Origin: Desulfuromonas acetoxidans DSM 684
Lineage (GTDB): Bacteria; Desulfobacterota; Desulfuromonadia; Desulfuromonadales; Desulfuromonadaceae
Direction of reading: 5' to 3'
Length of the DNA stretch: 64,000 nucleotides
Assembly (NCBI RefSeq): GCF_000167355.1
Contig: NZ_AAEW02000004.1
Coordinates: 62,001 to 126,000 of the forward strand
Shown: in pieces, positions 25,046 through 34,142 of the stretch
Numbering within the stretch: position 1 is the first letter of the stretch
Layout of the letters: every line of letters begins with the position of its first letter
Notes under the pieces: generated by a model
Told to the model about the DNA's origin: nothing
The model's input: the letters and a program-made list of their open reading frames with translations, nothing else
Database searches by the model: none
Made by a program: the position numbers and the translations under genes

Positions 25046-25758
25046 AACACCACCTGACATTGGAGTCCGGCAGGCAGTTTCATCTTGGGGTTGGCCATCT
25101 CCAGACGCACACCAAAGGTGCCGCTGGCGGCATCAAGCACCTGGTCGACAATCATCACTGTGGCGGGGTAAGTACCGCCAACCGGTTGCTCCAGAGTCAC
25201 CTGCGCTTTGGCACCTTCGCGAATCTGTCCGTAATAGGCAATCGGCACAACAAGCTCGATATTGAGCGGGTTGATCTGGGCCACCACCAGAAACGGTTCT
25301 TCACCGACATACTCGCCCGGTGCGCCCATCCGTTCCACGACGACTCCATCGATGGTACTGGTGATGGTGCGCAGCGCCAATTGTTCACGCGCTTCTTCCA
25401 GTTCAAGTTTGGCCAGTTGAATTTCTGTTTCCAACTCATCTTTTTCATGGATGGAGATGAGCTGTTTTTTGTACAGCTCACTGTTGCGTTGCGCCTTGCG
25501 CTGGCCAAACTCGACGCGTGCCTCCGCGACCTTAACAGCAGCTTCCTCCACGCCGCATTTGAGGCGTGCCACCACCTGCCCCTGGCAGATTCGGCTGCCG
25601 CGTTCAACGGTCACCTCCTGGAGAATTCCGGCAATCTGACTGCTAAACTCCACGGTTTCATGCGGTTCCACCAACCCCTCCAGGGGCGGTAACGCTTCAG
25701 CCGGCACCGGAGCCACACTGAGCAGCAACAGGGCCAGACATATTAGGTGTTTCTTCAT
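25042..25758 (-). CDS. Periplasmic adaptor (HlyD/RND membrane-fusion type), last gene of export operon
   Basis: The 238-residue product has a Sec signal peptide (LICLALLLLSVAPVPAEA). A short biotinyl-lipoyl half (VEPHETVEFSSQIAGILQEVTVERGSRICQGQVVARL) leads into a coiled-coil hairpin (about 75-125). The second lipoyl half follows (IDGVVVERMGAPGEYVGEEPFLVVAQINPLNIELVVP), then a beta-barrel domain. It is at the short end for this family. The start has GAGAGGAAACC upstream and lies 11 nt after the SecA-like gene. It would bridge inner-membrane parts to an outer-membrane channel, but no TolC-like gene is in the window. Confidence 0.85.
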   Translation of the reverse strand: MKKHLICLALLLLSVAPVPAEALPPLEGLVEPHETVEFSSQIAGILQEVTVERGSRICQGQVVARLKCGVEEAAVKVAEARVEFGQRKAQRNSELYKKQLISIHEKDELETEIQLAKLELEEAREQLALRTITSTIDGVVVERMGAPGEYVGEEPFLVVAQINPLNIELVVPIAYYGQIREGAKAQVTLEQPVGGTYPATVMIVDQVLDAASGTFGVRLEMANPKMKLPAGLQCQVVF

Positions 25759-25769
25759 GGTTTCCTCTC

Positions 25770-27764
25770 TTATTCCAGACGTCCGGAAAACGACAAAAGG
25801 CTGCCCTGAGCCTGGTCACGACGGAACAGCTCTTTACGAATCCGGGCATGATAATGTTCGACATGGGCTTGCGCCAGTTGGATGGACCACCGCGACAACC
25901 GTGGTCCGAGCAACGGCAGCACTATCGCCAATCGGCGCACCAGATGGGCGGCAAATCCGGCCCGATTTCCTTCGAGCAGGAGGTCTTCAAAACTTAAGAA
26001 CGCCTGACAACTGCCGGGATCACCCTGGCGACCGCAGCGACCCGCCAGCTGGCGGTCAATGCGCGCAGCATCATGGCGCTCCGTGGCAATAACATGGAGC
26101 CCACCAAGCTTTTTAACTCCCGGTCCGAGCTTGATATCGGTGCCGCGTCCGGCCATGTTGGTGGCAATGGTGATGGCACCGGCCTGCCCGGCACGGCTGA
26201 CAATATCAGCTTCCGTAGCATCCTGCTTGGCGTTGAGCACCTGATGAGGCAGACCGAATCTCGCCACCTGTTTCGCCAGATACTCAGACACGGCCACGGA
26301 TCGCGTGCCCACCAACACCGGACGCCCCAACTGATGCTGGTCGCGGATCTGTTCCACCACCGCCTGCCACTTATCCTGTTCATGGGCAAAGACCCGATCA
26401 GGCCATAGCTGACGGATCACCGGCCGGTTGGTGGGTACCCTTTGGGTCTGCAGCCGGTAAACAGCCCACAACTCGGCGGTAACCTCCTTGGCTGTGCCGG
26501 TCATCCCGGATAGGTGCAGGTAGCGGCGAAAGAACTTCTGAAAGCTGATCTTGGCCAGAGTCTCGCGGCGCTGGCTGAGTTCACAGCCCTCCTTAAGTTC
26601 AATCATTTGATGGAGCCCCTGTTCCCAAGAGCGATCCGCCATCACCCGTCCGGTGAATTCATCGATGATCTGCACTTTGTCATCGCGCAACAGATACTGC
26701 TCGTCACGATGAAAAAAGTGCAATGCCGTCAAGGCTTGATACAGTGTAGACTCACGGCGAACCAGGCCATTCCACAACGGGCCAAGTGATTTGGTCTGCT
26801 CTTCAATGGTCTGCTTACCCTGATCGGTAAGCAATACCTGGCGTCGCGCCTCATCAAGGACAAAGTCCTTGCCCTGTTCCAGCGTGCGAGCCAGATCCAG
26901 AGCCTGTTCGAGAAACTCGCGCTCTTCATTCCCCCCTTCACCGCCGGAGATAATCAGCGGCGTGCGCGCTTCATCGATGAGAATACTGTCCGCCTCATCA
27001 ACCAGGGCAAAATGCAGGCCGCGCATAAGTACCCGCTCACTGCGCGGTGCCGAACCATGCAGATATTCAGCCTGCAACAGCAGAGGGTCAAGGCGCTCGG
27101 CCAACGTCAAACGGTCACGCAGGTAGTCGAACACCAGCTCCTTGTTGGTGGCATAGGTGATGTCGCAATCATAGGCCTGTCGCCGCTCAGCGGGATTCTG
27201 ACCATGCACGACCCGGCCAACACGCAACCCCAGCGCCTGATAAAGGGGCTCCATCAGGTCGGCGTCGCGACCGGTGAGGTAATCGTTGACACTGATCACA
27301 TGTGCCGGGATACCGGCCAGAGCCACGGTGGCGGCCGGCAAGGTGGCGGTGAGGGTCTTGCCCTCGCCGGTTTCCATCTCGGCAACCATCCCCTGCAACA
27401 TCACCAGACCACCGGTGAGCTGACTGGGATAATGACGCATCCCCAAAACCCGCTGCGACAACTCACGAATCAGGGCAAAGCTGGTGACAACCGTCTGCTC
27501 GGTGAGGCCATCCTCGTACAACGCCAGCCGCAACGGTTCAAGGCCACTGCATAGCTCGGCATCACTCAAGGGTTTGAGTTTTTCCCCTTGCTCATCAATC
27601 GCCCGCAGCATCCGCTGCACGGATGGTCCAGAGCGTTGCAGACGACGCAATTGTCCAACCAGACGATGTGCCAAACCTTCCAGACGCGACTCAACACGGT
27701 CCTGACGTTCCGGGCGCAAATCGTGACTTGCCGGTTGCACGTGGTGAGGAAAACGTAACGCCAT
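25770..27764 (-). CDS. SecA-like ATPase, shortened and divergent
   Basis: The 664-residue product starts at ATG 27764 (AGGTGG upstream, 7 nt after the M50 stop). The SecA motor is complete: Walker A METGEGKTLTATLPA near residue 135, then VDEADSILIDEARTPLIISG near 260 (the family usually has DEVD), GMTGTAKEV, and TRSVAVSEYLAKQV. TNMAGRGTDIKLGPGV and RQLAGRCGRQGDPGS near 575 complete the helicase set. It is about 240 residues shorter than housekeeping SecA, lacking the C-terminal zinc tail and much of the helical wing region. Its N-terminus is not SecA-like. Lying between an M50/HlyD fusion and a HlyD adaptor, it probably powers a dedicated export route. It is not the main SecA. Confidence 0.85.
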   Translation of the reverse strand: MALRFPHHVQPASHDLRPERQDRVESRLEGLAHRLVGQLRRLQRSGPSVQRMLRAIDEQGEKLKPLSDAELCSGLEPLRLALYEDGLTEQTVVTSFALIRELSQRVLGMRHYPSQLTGGLVMLQGMVAEMETGEGKTLTATLPAATVALAGIPAHVISVNDYLTGRDADLMEPLYQALGLRVGRVVHGQNPAERRQAYDCDITYATNKELVFDYLRDRLTLAERLDPLLLQAEYLHGSAPRSERVLMRGLHFALVDEADSILIDEARTPLIISGGEGGNEEREFLEQALDLARTLEQGKDFVLDEARRQVLLTDQGKQTIEEQTKSLGPLWNGLVRRESTLYQALTALHFFHRDEQYLLRDDKVQIIDEFTGRVMADRSWEQGLHQMIELKEGCELSQRRETLAKISFQKFFRRYLHLSGMTGTAKEVTAELWAVYRLQTQRVPTNRPVIRQLWPDRVFAHEQDKWQAVVEQIRDQHQLGRPVLVGTRSVAVSEYLAKQVARFGLPHQVLNAKQDATEADIVSRAGQAGAITIATNMAGRGTDIKLGPGVKKLGGLHVIATERHDAARIDRQLAGRCGRQGDPGSCQAFLSFEDLLLEGNRAGFAAHLVRRLAIVLPLLGPRLSRWSIQLAQAHVEHYHARIRKELFRRDQAQGSLLSFSGRLE

Positions 27765-27771
27765 GGGCCAC

Positions 27772-29916
27772 CTAAACGGCAAACCGGCTGAGCAACACAC
27801 GGCGCACGGCACGATAAGCGCGTCGAATCAGCGGTTCGGGTTGATGAACAAAGCGGACAAACACCCGCTCATCAATATTGCGGGTGGCACCTTTGGGCAA
27901 GGCCAACTCAAATTGAAACAACCGCTCGACAGCCATGGCTCTGTCCTTTTCGCGCGGATCAAGAGCAAACAATCCACCCCCTTCGAGACTCAGAGCCAAA
28001 CTCGGCAGTTCACGACTGGCCGCCGGCACTTCACGCAACACCCTGGCTTCGACAACATCGCCGACATTCTGAGCAAGGCGACATTCGACACGCTGCGTAT
28101 CAGCCCTCACCCGGTCGATATCCGCCTGGGCAACCAGAACCCGCACCTGCATCTGAGACTCGTCGACAAGGTAGCCAAGCGCGGCCCCTCGCCGGGCAAA
28201 GTGGCCGATAAGATTTTCCGGCTGCGGCACAACAAACACGCCGGCTTTGCGACTGTAGATGGTCAGAGCCTGCCGCCGCTCTTCCGCACGGTGCAGTTCG
28301 GCAGTCACCTGGGCCATGGCTTCTTTGAGTAGAGCCGCCTCGGTGCGATCTCCCAACAAACTGACATTGTAGCGGGCCTGGTATTCCTTCTGCCGCGCTT
28401 TGAGCAGACGCACATGGGCATCAAGCTGCGGATCTTCACAACGCAGCAGCGGTGTTCCTGCGGCAACATACTGACCGCTGGGGATCATAAATTCGCCGAC
28501 AAAACCGTCCACAGCCGCATGGACCTGAGCGTCGTCCGGTGCCCAGGTCACCCCCTGACACACCGTGGAAAACGGCATCGGCACGAGACTGATAAAAGCA
28601 ATGAGGGCCAGTGTCGGCACCACCACTGCGCCAACAATTCTCATCCGTTTTCGGCGCATTTCTCCATCCTTGATCAGATAACGCAACACTTTACCCACCG
28701 GCAATACCACCAGGCCAATGGCCGCCCACAGGGCCAACACCACCCCGAACATGAAAAAGTTACCGGCGACAAACAGAATAATCCGCAACGAAATAAAAAT
28801 GCGGTAGACAAACGACGCCAGAGCATAGCCCGCCAGCCACCCCGCTTCGCCATCGGTGGATGCCGGCGAGGTCAAACTGCGCACACCGAGCAGATAGCGT
28901 TTGGCCAGGTACGACAGATAAGCGGTACTGCGCTGACCAAGATTGGGAATTTCCAGCGCATCGGCCAGGACATAATAGGCATCGAAACGCAGTAACGGGT
29001 TGCCATTAAACAGCACCGTGGACACGCCGGCAATCAGCATCACGTTAAACGTTGCCGCGCGCACTGCCCCCGGTTCCATCTCCAGCCACAACAAGACTGC
29101 CACAGCAGCGATGAACATCTCTACGAGAATGCCGGCAGCTCCGACCAGCATCCGCTTTTTCTTGTCGCGAAAAGCGAGAGACGATGAGGCTTCGACATAG
29201 GGGATCGGCATAAAAACTAATAGCATGATCCCCATCTCATGCACTTCGCCACCCCACTTCTTGACCATGTAGGCGTGACCGAATTCGTGAACCACCTTGA
29301 GCAACGGATAGATCAGGCTGATGAGAAACAGATTTTCCAGCCCGAACAATTTATCACTGAGATTGTTGGTCAGATCGGTCCAATGGCTGACGGCCATACC
29401 ACCGCCAAACATCACCACCACCAACCACACCAGCAGGGCCGGCCAACTCAGCAACGGATTAACCAGAGGCATGGTGCGACTGAGAAACCGGTCCGGATCA
29501 AGAAGCGGAAAACGCACCGCCATGGGTGACAACAACGGTGTCAGCCAGCGATTACGCCGCCCCTGCATCAGCCGTTGTTTAAGATCAGCAAAGTCGGGCA
29601 GAGCACAGGTTTGCAACAGATCGCTGCGGTGCAGTTGCGAGACCAGTCCGATCACCTCATCCTGGGTCGGCATATGATCACCCAGTCGGCCACAGGCCGT
29701 GATCCAGATCTCGCCCAAGGTGCGGCGGCCATCCATCAGGCCGATCAACTGATACGCTTCCGGGGAAAACCGATGATGACGTCCGGTGAATTGATCCTGA
29801 ATCACGTACCAGTCCTCGCCACGGTACTGATGACGATAAATCTGTACATGGCTGCGCAACCGAGGCTTGAGCGGTGCAACACGGTACCAGGACTGACTGA
29901 ACAGGGACTCACTCAT
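27772..29916 (-). CDS. PqqD-like / M50 site-2 peptidase / HlyD fusion protein
   Basis: The 714-residue product has an N-terminal winged-helix PqqD-like domain (about 25-105: YVIQDQFTGRHHRFSPEAYQLIGLMDG and on). A membrane peptidase region follows, with KVVHEFGHAYMVKKWGGEVHEMG (HExxH zinc site, about 210) and NPLLRFDAYYVLADALEIPNL (second motif with the Asp ligand, about 310). A final helix (about 425) precedes a periplasmic HlyD-type part with a lipoyl half (VHAAVDGFVGEFMIPSGQYVAAGTPLL), a hairpin and a barrel. PqqD-like folds bind leader peptides in peptide-maturation systems, so a substrate-recognition role is possible. It is second of four genes in a tight minus-strand operon. Confidence 0.85.
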   Translation of the reverse strand: MSESLFSQSWYRVAPLKPRLRSHVQIYRHQYRGEDWYVIQDQFTGRHHRFSPEAYQLIGLMDGRRTLGEIWITACGRLGDHMPTQDEVIGLVSQLHRSDLLQTCALPDFADLKQRLMQGRRNRWLTPLLSPMAVRFPLLDPDRFLSRTMPLVNPLLSWPALLVWLVVVMFGGGMAVSHWTDLTNNLSDKLFGLENLFLISLIYPLLKVVHEFGHAYMVKKWGGEVHEMGIMLLVFMPIPYVEASSSLAFRDKKKRMLVGAAGILVEMFIAAVAVLLWLEMEPGAVRAATFNVMLIAGVSTVLFNGNPLLRFDAYYVLADALEIPNLGQRSTAYLSYLAKRYLLGVRSLTSPASTDGEAGWLAGYALASFVYRIFISLRIILFVAGNFFMFGVVLALWAAIGLVVLPVGKVLRYLIKDGEMRRKRMRIVGAVVVPTLALIAFISLVPMPFSTVCQGVTWAPDDAQVHAAVDGFVGEFMIPSGQYVAAGTPLLRCEDPQLDAHVRLLKARQKEYQARYNVSLLGDRTEAALLKEAMAQVTAELHRAEERRQALTIYSRKAGVFVVPQPENLIGHFARRGAALGYLVDESQMQVRVLVAQADIDRVRADTQRVECRLAQNVGDVVEARVLREVPAASRELPSLALSLEGGGLFALDPREKDRAMAVERLFQFELALPKGATRNIDERVFVRFVHQPEPLIRRAYRAVRRVLLSRFAV

Positions 29917-29941
29917 GATCGTACCATCCTCTGATCGACGA

Positions 29942-31768
29942 TCAGGACGTCCACGTCCACAAGGTTAACTGCAACCATTCGACAAAGTCGCGCGCCCAGA
30001 TCGCAATCAATTTACGCCGATCAATATCGATCTTGCCGACCCCCTCCATGCCGGGACGCAAGCTATCGTCAATCTGTTGCAGGTGCGCTTCGACACGAAA
30101 ATAGTTGCGGCCATCTTCAGCTTTGGTGATCGGCGTAATTTTATCGACTGCAAAGGGGTAACGGTTGTCCGGCAGCGACGACAGCACCAGCGTGCCATGC
30201 TGCCCCACCGCAACATCGCCGATCCGCCGTTCATCAACTTTGAGAATAACCCGGTAGGCATCGAGCGGCGTTACCTCAAACAGCACTTCGCCCTGCTCCA
30301 CCGCGCCTCCAAGACGCTGGCTGAGATCGCCACTCACCACCAGCCCGGAAAACGGTGCCGTCAATGAGGTGCGGGCAAGGCGGGCATCAAGCAGATCCAT
30401 CTCAGCTTGTGATTGTTCCAGTTGCGCTCTGATGATCACCGCCTGAGAACGATCATGATTAGCCACGGCATCCTGATACTGCTGTTCCATCTGACGGTGC
30501 TGGCTGACTTTGGCCAGTTTCTGCAGATGCAAATCGCGGCTATCAAGGGAACAAAGCAACTGCCCCTGCTCAACCAGATCACCGGCGCGTCCTGGAGCCT
30601 GATCGATATAGCCGTCAAACGGCACCACGATGGCCCGACGAATCGCCCCTTCAAGCGAGGTATCTGCGGTAAGACGATAGTCACCGGTTGCCGTCGTAAA
30701 AAATATCACCACACCGAGAACAATGGTGGCAAACAACTTCCGCCCGACGTGTCCGGCACCAAACAGCGCTTCCAGTTGATAACACAGGGCTTGCCAGAGC
30801 ACCACCGGCACAGGGCGGTCAAGACGATACTTTTCCTCCATTGCCGGGGCCACCAGCGACGATACCGAACGCATGAACTCCATATCACGTTGAGTAAACG
30901 GTTGATCCGCTGCCCGCTCACAGGTCAGTGCTCCGACATACTGATCGCGGCAAAACAGCGGAAACGTGGCAATGGATGCCATAGCCTGTTGCCGGGACAG
31001 CGCCTCATGCTCGCGGCAAATGAGCACTTCGCCGTCCTGGGCCGGATAGGTCACCTCACACCGTTGCAGTACCGCCTCTTCCATCACCTGTTCGATGGCT
31101 CGAGTCAGGTTCATTTTTTTGCCAACTTCAGCGCTATGCGACACCGACTCAAGCTTGATATGACCACCACGCATAAAACCGAGACTGACCCGCTCACAAC
31201 CGCTGGCAGCAGCCAACTCGGTGGTGAAGGCAATAGCGGCCTCGTCAAATTGCTCTTTACCCAGGGTTTCGGCAAGCAGGTCCACTGCAGTCTTCAAACG
31301 AAACAGGGTGGCCTGATCCTCCTCCGCCTGCCGGCGACGCACCAGCAACTCCAGCCAGGCCGTGCCCCATTGCAACTGTTCCATGGCGTGCTGGAGTTGG
31401 GCCTCATCGTGAACCGTAAGTTCAACAGCAACAACAGCATGCAGCGCATCCTCAATAAACAACGGATAGGCCATGCCGTAATGACGTTCAGGCAATTCCA
31501 CCAGTAAACCACACTGTTCTTCAACGACCCGTTCGATCACATCGGACAGACGCACCGGATCATTACCTTGCTGCGGCCACCCCGCCACCGGTGAAAGCTG
31601 CCCACCCGGCGCCGCCAGCACCAGCAGGGCCTGCACGCTGCCATCAATCCAGCCACTCTGCAGCCCCAGCCAGCTTTGATAATAGTCCTCTTCACTGCAG
31701 GCTGCGGTAAAGGCTTCCCACAGTTGCGGAGCGTCATCTTCCAGAGAGTGTGCGCTTACAGTTTCCAT
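29942..31768 (-). CDS. GAF-domain / HlyD fusion protein, first gene of export operon
   Basis: The 608-residue product has a cytosolic N-terminal half with a GAF domain (about 165-300: FTTELAAASGCERVSLGFMRGGHIKLESVS, then FPLFCRDQYVGALTCER). One membrane helix (LFATIVLGVVIFFTTATG, about 340) follows. The C-terminal periplasmic adaptor has lipoyl halves (VVPFDGYIDQAPGRAGDLVEQGQLLCSL and LTAPFSGLVVSGDLSQRLGGAVEQGEVLFEV), a coiled coil and a barrel. I prefer ATG 31768 over the GTG at 31798. The GAF domain may let a cytosolic signal control assembly. The order GAF-HlyD, M50-HlyD, SecA-like, HlyD with gaps of 25, 7 and 11 nt argues for one complex. Confidence 0.83.
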   Translation of the reverse strand: METVSAHSLEDDAPQLWEAFTAACSEEDYYQSWLGLQSGWIDGSVQALLVLAAPGGQLSPVAGWPQQGNDPVRLSDVIERVVEEQCGLLVELPERHYGMAYPLFIEDALHAVVAVELTVHDEAQLQHAMEQLQWGTAWLELLVRRRQAEEDQATLFRLKTAVDLLAETLGKEQFDEAAIAFTTELAAASGCERVSLGFMRGGHIKLESVSHSAEVGKKMNLTRAIEQVMEEAVLQRCEVTYPAQDGEVLICREHEALSRQQAMASIATFPLFCRDQYVGALTCERAADQPFTQRDMEFMRSVSSLVAPAMEEKYRLDRPVPVVLWQALCYQLEALFGAGHVGRKLFATIVLGVVIFFTTATGDYRLTADTSLEGAIRRAIVVPFDGYIDQAPGRAGDLVEQGQLLCSLDSRDLHLQKLAKVSQHRQMEQQYQDAVANHDRSQAVIIRAQLEQSQAEMDLLDARLARTSLTAPFSGLVVSGDLSQRLGGAVEQGEVLFEVTPLDAYRVILKVDERRIGDVAVGQHGTLVLSSLPDNRYPFAVDKITPITKAEDGRNYFRVEAHLQQIDDSLRPGMEGVGKIDIDRRKLIAIWARDFVEWLQLTLWTWTS

Positions 31769-31856
31769 AGTGTGTCCATACACTTGGCAAAGAACCACTT
31801 CTATGCCAACGGTTTAAAGTATTCGGCGGGTTACGTTTTTCAAAGGTAATACCGCT

Positions 31857-31884
31857 GTCGCGATACGTTTCAGCTTCTCGCGAC
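31857..31884. promoter_or_regulatory. Perfect inverted repeat upstream of the export operon
   Basis: GTCGCGA and TCGCGAC are separated by 14 nt, about 90 bp before the first gene of the GAF-HlyD operon. It is a candidate operator for an unknown regulator. The rest of 31769-32092 shows no gene. An antisense frame there overlaps the tRNA and is not credible. Confidence 0.35.
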
Positions 31885-32093
31885 ACGCTTTGTGACAAAT
31901 CCAGGTTAACTCTTTGATTTAACCATGAATTGTTTGCCAACACAGGTATAAACGCCATTGCGACCTTTTTGTGACCACCTGGGCAGGTTTTCGCGGTAAA
32001 TGCTAATAAAAACGGATTCATAGTAGCACAACAACGGCAGGCTCCGGATAAGATTCTGTGTCCCGGAAAATGTATTGAAGGAAAAAGAGGAGG

Positions 32094-32136
32094 AGAAAAT
32101 AAAAAAGCCGGTTTACGAAAACGTAAACCGGCTTGA
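32094..32136 (-). terminator. Rho-independent terminator of the tRNA gene
   Basis: On the minus strand AAGCCGGTTTACG / CGTAAACCGGCTT with a short loop is followed by TTTTTATTTT, just after the tRNA. Confidence 0.9.
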
Positions 32137-32143
32137 TTTGTTT

Positions 32144-32220
<77 letters not shown>

Positions 32221-32255
32221 TCATGATGTTGCGGCCTTGCTGCCAAGGCCTGCTA

Positions 32256-32284
32256 TGTTTAACAAATCGAATCCTAACTGTCAA
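32256..32284 (-). promoter_or_regulatory. Promoter of tRNA-fMet
   Basis: TTGACA, 17 nt, then TAAACA, about 36 nt before the mature tRNA. A GGCCTTG...CAAGGCC hairpin lies between promoter and tRNA in the leader. Confidence 0.6.
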
Positions 32285-32340
32285 GGCCTCATCCCAGATT
32301 TGTGACACCCTGTCCTCCGTGGGAGGTTCCATGAGAAGAT

Positions 32341-34092
32341 TTAAGGGGTATCAACAAAGCTGCGCAGGCGCTTGGCCCGGCTGGGATGACGCAGTTTACG
32401 CAGCGCCTTGGCTTCAATCTGGCGAATCCGCTCACGAGTAACATTGAAGTCCTGACCAACCTCTTCAAGAGTATGGTCGGATCTTTCACCGATACCGAAA
32501 CGCATGCGCAACACCTTCTCCTCGCGCGGACTGAGGGTGGACAGCACTTCAGCAGTCTGGTCAGACAGGTTGCCCTTGATCACCGCTTCAAGCGGCGATA
32601 CCGCGCCTTTGTCTTCGATAAAGTCGCCTAACGAGGAATCTTCCTCCTCACCGATCGGTGTTTCGAGACTGATCGGTTCCTTGGCGATCTTCAACACACG
32701 GCGTACTTTCTCCAGAGGCAGATCCATGCGCTCGGCGATCTCTTCAGGAATCGGCTCGCGGCCGAGCTCCTGAACCAACTGGCGGCTGGTGCGGATCAGC
32801 TTGTTGATGGTTTCGATCATGTGCACCGGAATGCGGATGGTGCGCGCCTGGTCGGCAATGGCCCGGGTGATGGCCTGACGAATCCACCAGGTAGCGTAGG
32901 TGGAAAACTTGTAACCCCGCTGGTATTCAAATTTATCCACCGCCTTCATCAGGCCGATGTTGCCTTCCTGAATCAGATCGAGGAATTGCAAACCGCGATT
33001 GGTGTATTTCTTAGCGATCGACACGACCAGACGCAGGTTGGCTTCAACCAATTCGGTTTTGGCCGCTTTAGCACGCCATTCGCCACGATGAACCTCTTTA
33101 AGGGAGTCGACCAGTTCTTCGGGAGAGAAACCGGTTTCCTCTTCAACCCGCTTGAACTTGCGTTGAGCGCCCTTAAGACGTTTTTCCGCCACCTGCAACT
33201 CGTCAGCACTTTTGCCCAGTTCCTCAACAACCTTGGCTGCTTCATCGTCACTTTTGTGGAAACGACGCAGATAGCGGCGAATGTCTTTGTGGGAGCAACC
33301 GAGGGCTTTTTCACAAGCCGTCACTTCACTGAGAGCTTTCTTAACCTGGGCGCTGAGTTCCTTGAGGCGTTGGGCAATTTTCGACACCGTCTGCTCTTTG
33401 AGGCGAATCTGGCGCATCAGATCACATAACTCGTCCTTCAATGTGGCAATGCGCTTTTGGGCGGCTTTTTTCTGAGCCTCATCACCTTCGTTGCTCAACT
33501 GACGTTGCTCGATCAGCTCGTCATTTTTCTGGCGGATCTCCGCAATCAGACCAAGAATACGCTCATACTGTTTCTCTTCAGCTTCAGCGCCTTCCTCTTC
33601 ATCGTAGTCCTTAGTGATATCGGTGATCCCGATCAAGCCTTCGGAAAGCTGGTCGCCCAGAGTGATCACTTCCTGCAGAGCAATAGGGGTCTTGAGCACC
33701 ACCTGAGTGATCAGGCCTTCCCCCTCTTCAATGCGCTTGGCAATCTCCACTTCACCTTCGCGGGTCAGTAGTGAGACCTGGCCCATTTCGCGCAAGTACA
33801 TGCGCACCGGATCACTGGTACGACCGATGACGCCAGCTTCGAAGTTGTTGCCCTCTTCTTTGCTGTCGTCCTCGTCGTCATTGCTGTCGCCCTTGCTTTT
33901 TTCCTCTTTGGTCTCGTTATCGACAATTTCGATATCCAGTTCGCCGAACATGGTCATGACATCTTCGAGCTGGGTGCTTGACACCATATCTTCAGGAAGT
34001 GCGTCATTCACCTCATCGTAGGTCAGGTAGCCCTTTTCCTTCCCGGTTTCGATGAGTTGCTGAAATTCTTCCTCTTTCGTCTTTTTAGCCAT
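32341..34092 (-). CDS. rpoD: RNA polymerase sigma factor RpoD (sigma-70)
   Basis: The 583-residue product starts at ATG 34092 with AGGAGA nine bases upstream; an in-frame ATG 24 nt earlier overlaps that ribosome site. Region 1.1 ([27 protein letters not shown]), an acidic linker (about 70-95), region 1.2 ([22 protein letters not shown]) and a long non-conserved region are followed by region 2 ([45 protein letters not shown]), region 3, and region 4 ([15 protein letters not shown] and [19 protein letters not shown]). This is the primary sigma factor. It follows dnaG as in the classic macromolecular synthesis operon. Confidence 0.97.
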   Translation of the reverse strand: MAKKTKEEEFQQLIETGKEKGYLTYDEVNDALPEDMVSSTQLEDVMTMFGELDIEIVDNETKEEKSKGDSNDDEDDSKEEGNNFEAGVIGRTSDPVRMYLREMGQVSLLTREGEVEIAKRIEEGEGLITQVVLKTPIALQEVITLGDQLSEGLIGITDITKDYDEEEGAEAEEKQYERILGLIAEIRQKNDELIEQRQLSNEGDEAQKKAAQKRIATLKDELCDLMRQIRLKEQTVSKIAQRLKELSAQVKKALSEVTACEKALGCSHKDIRRYLRRFHKSDDEAAKVVEELGKSADELQVAEKRLKGAQRKFKRVEEETGFSPEELVDSLKEVHRGEWRAKAAKTELVEANLRLVVSIAKKYTNRGLQFLDLIQEGNIGLMKAVDKFEYQRGYKFSTYATWWIRQAITRAIADQARTIRIPVHMIETINKLIRTSRQLVQELGREPIPEEIAERMDLPLEKVRRVLKIAKEPISLETPIGEEEDSSLGDFIEDKGAVSPLEAVIKGNLSDQTAEVLSTLSPREEKVLRMRFGIGERSDHTLEEVGQDFNVTRERIRQIEAKALRKLRHPSRAKRLRSFVDTP

Positions 34093-34142
34093 AGGTGCAT
34101 TTCTCCTGTCGACCACGCGTCCGTGGTCCGTATTTGTGGTGC

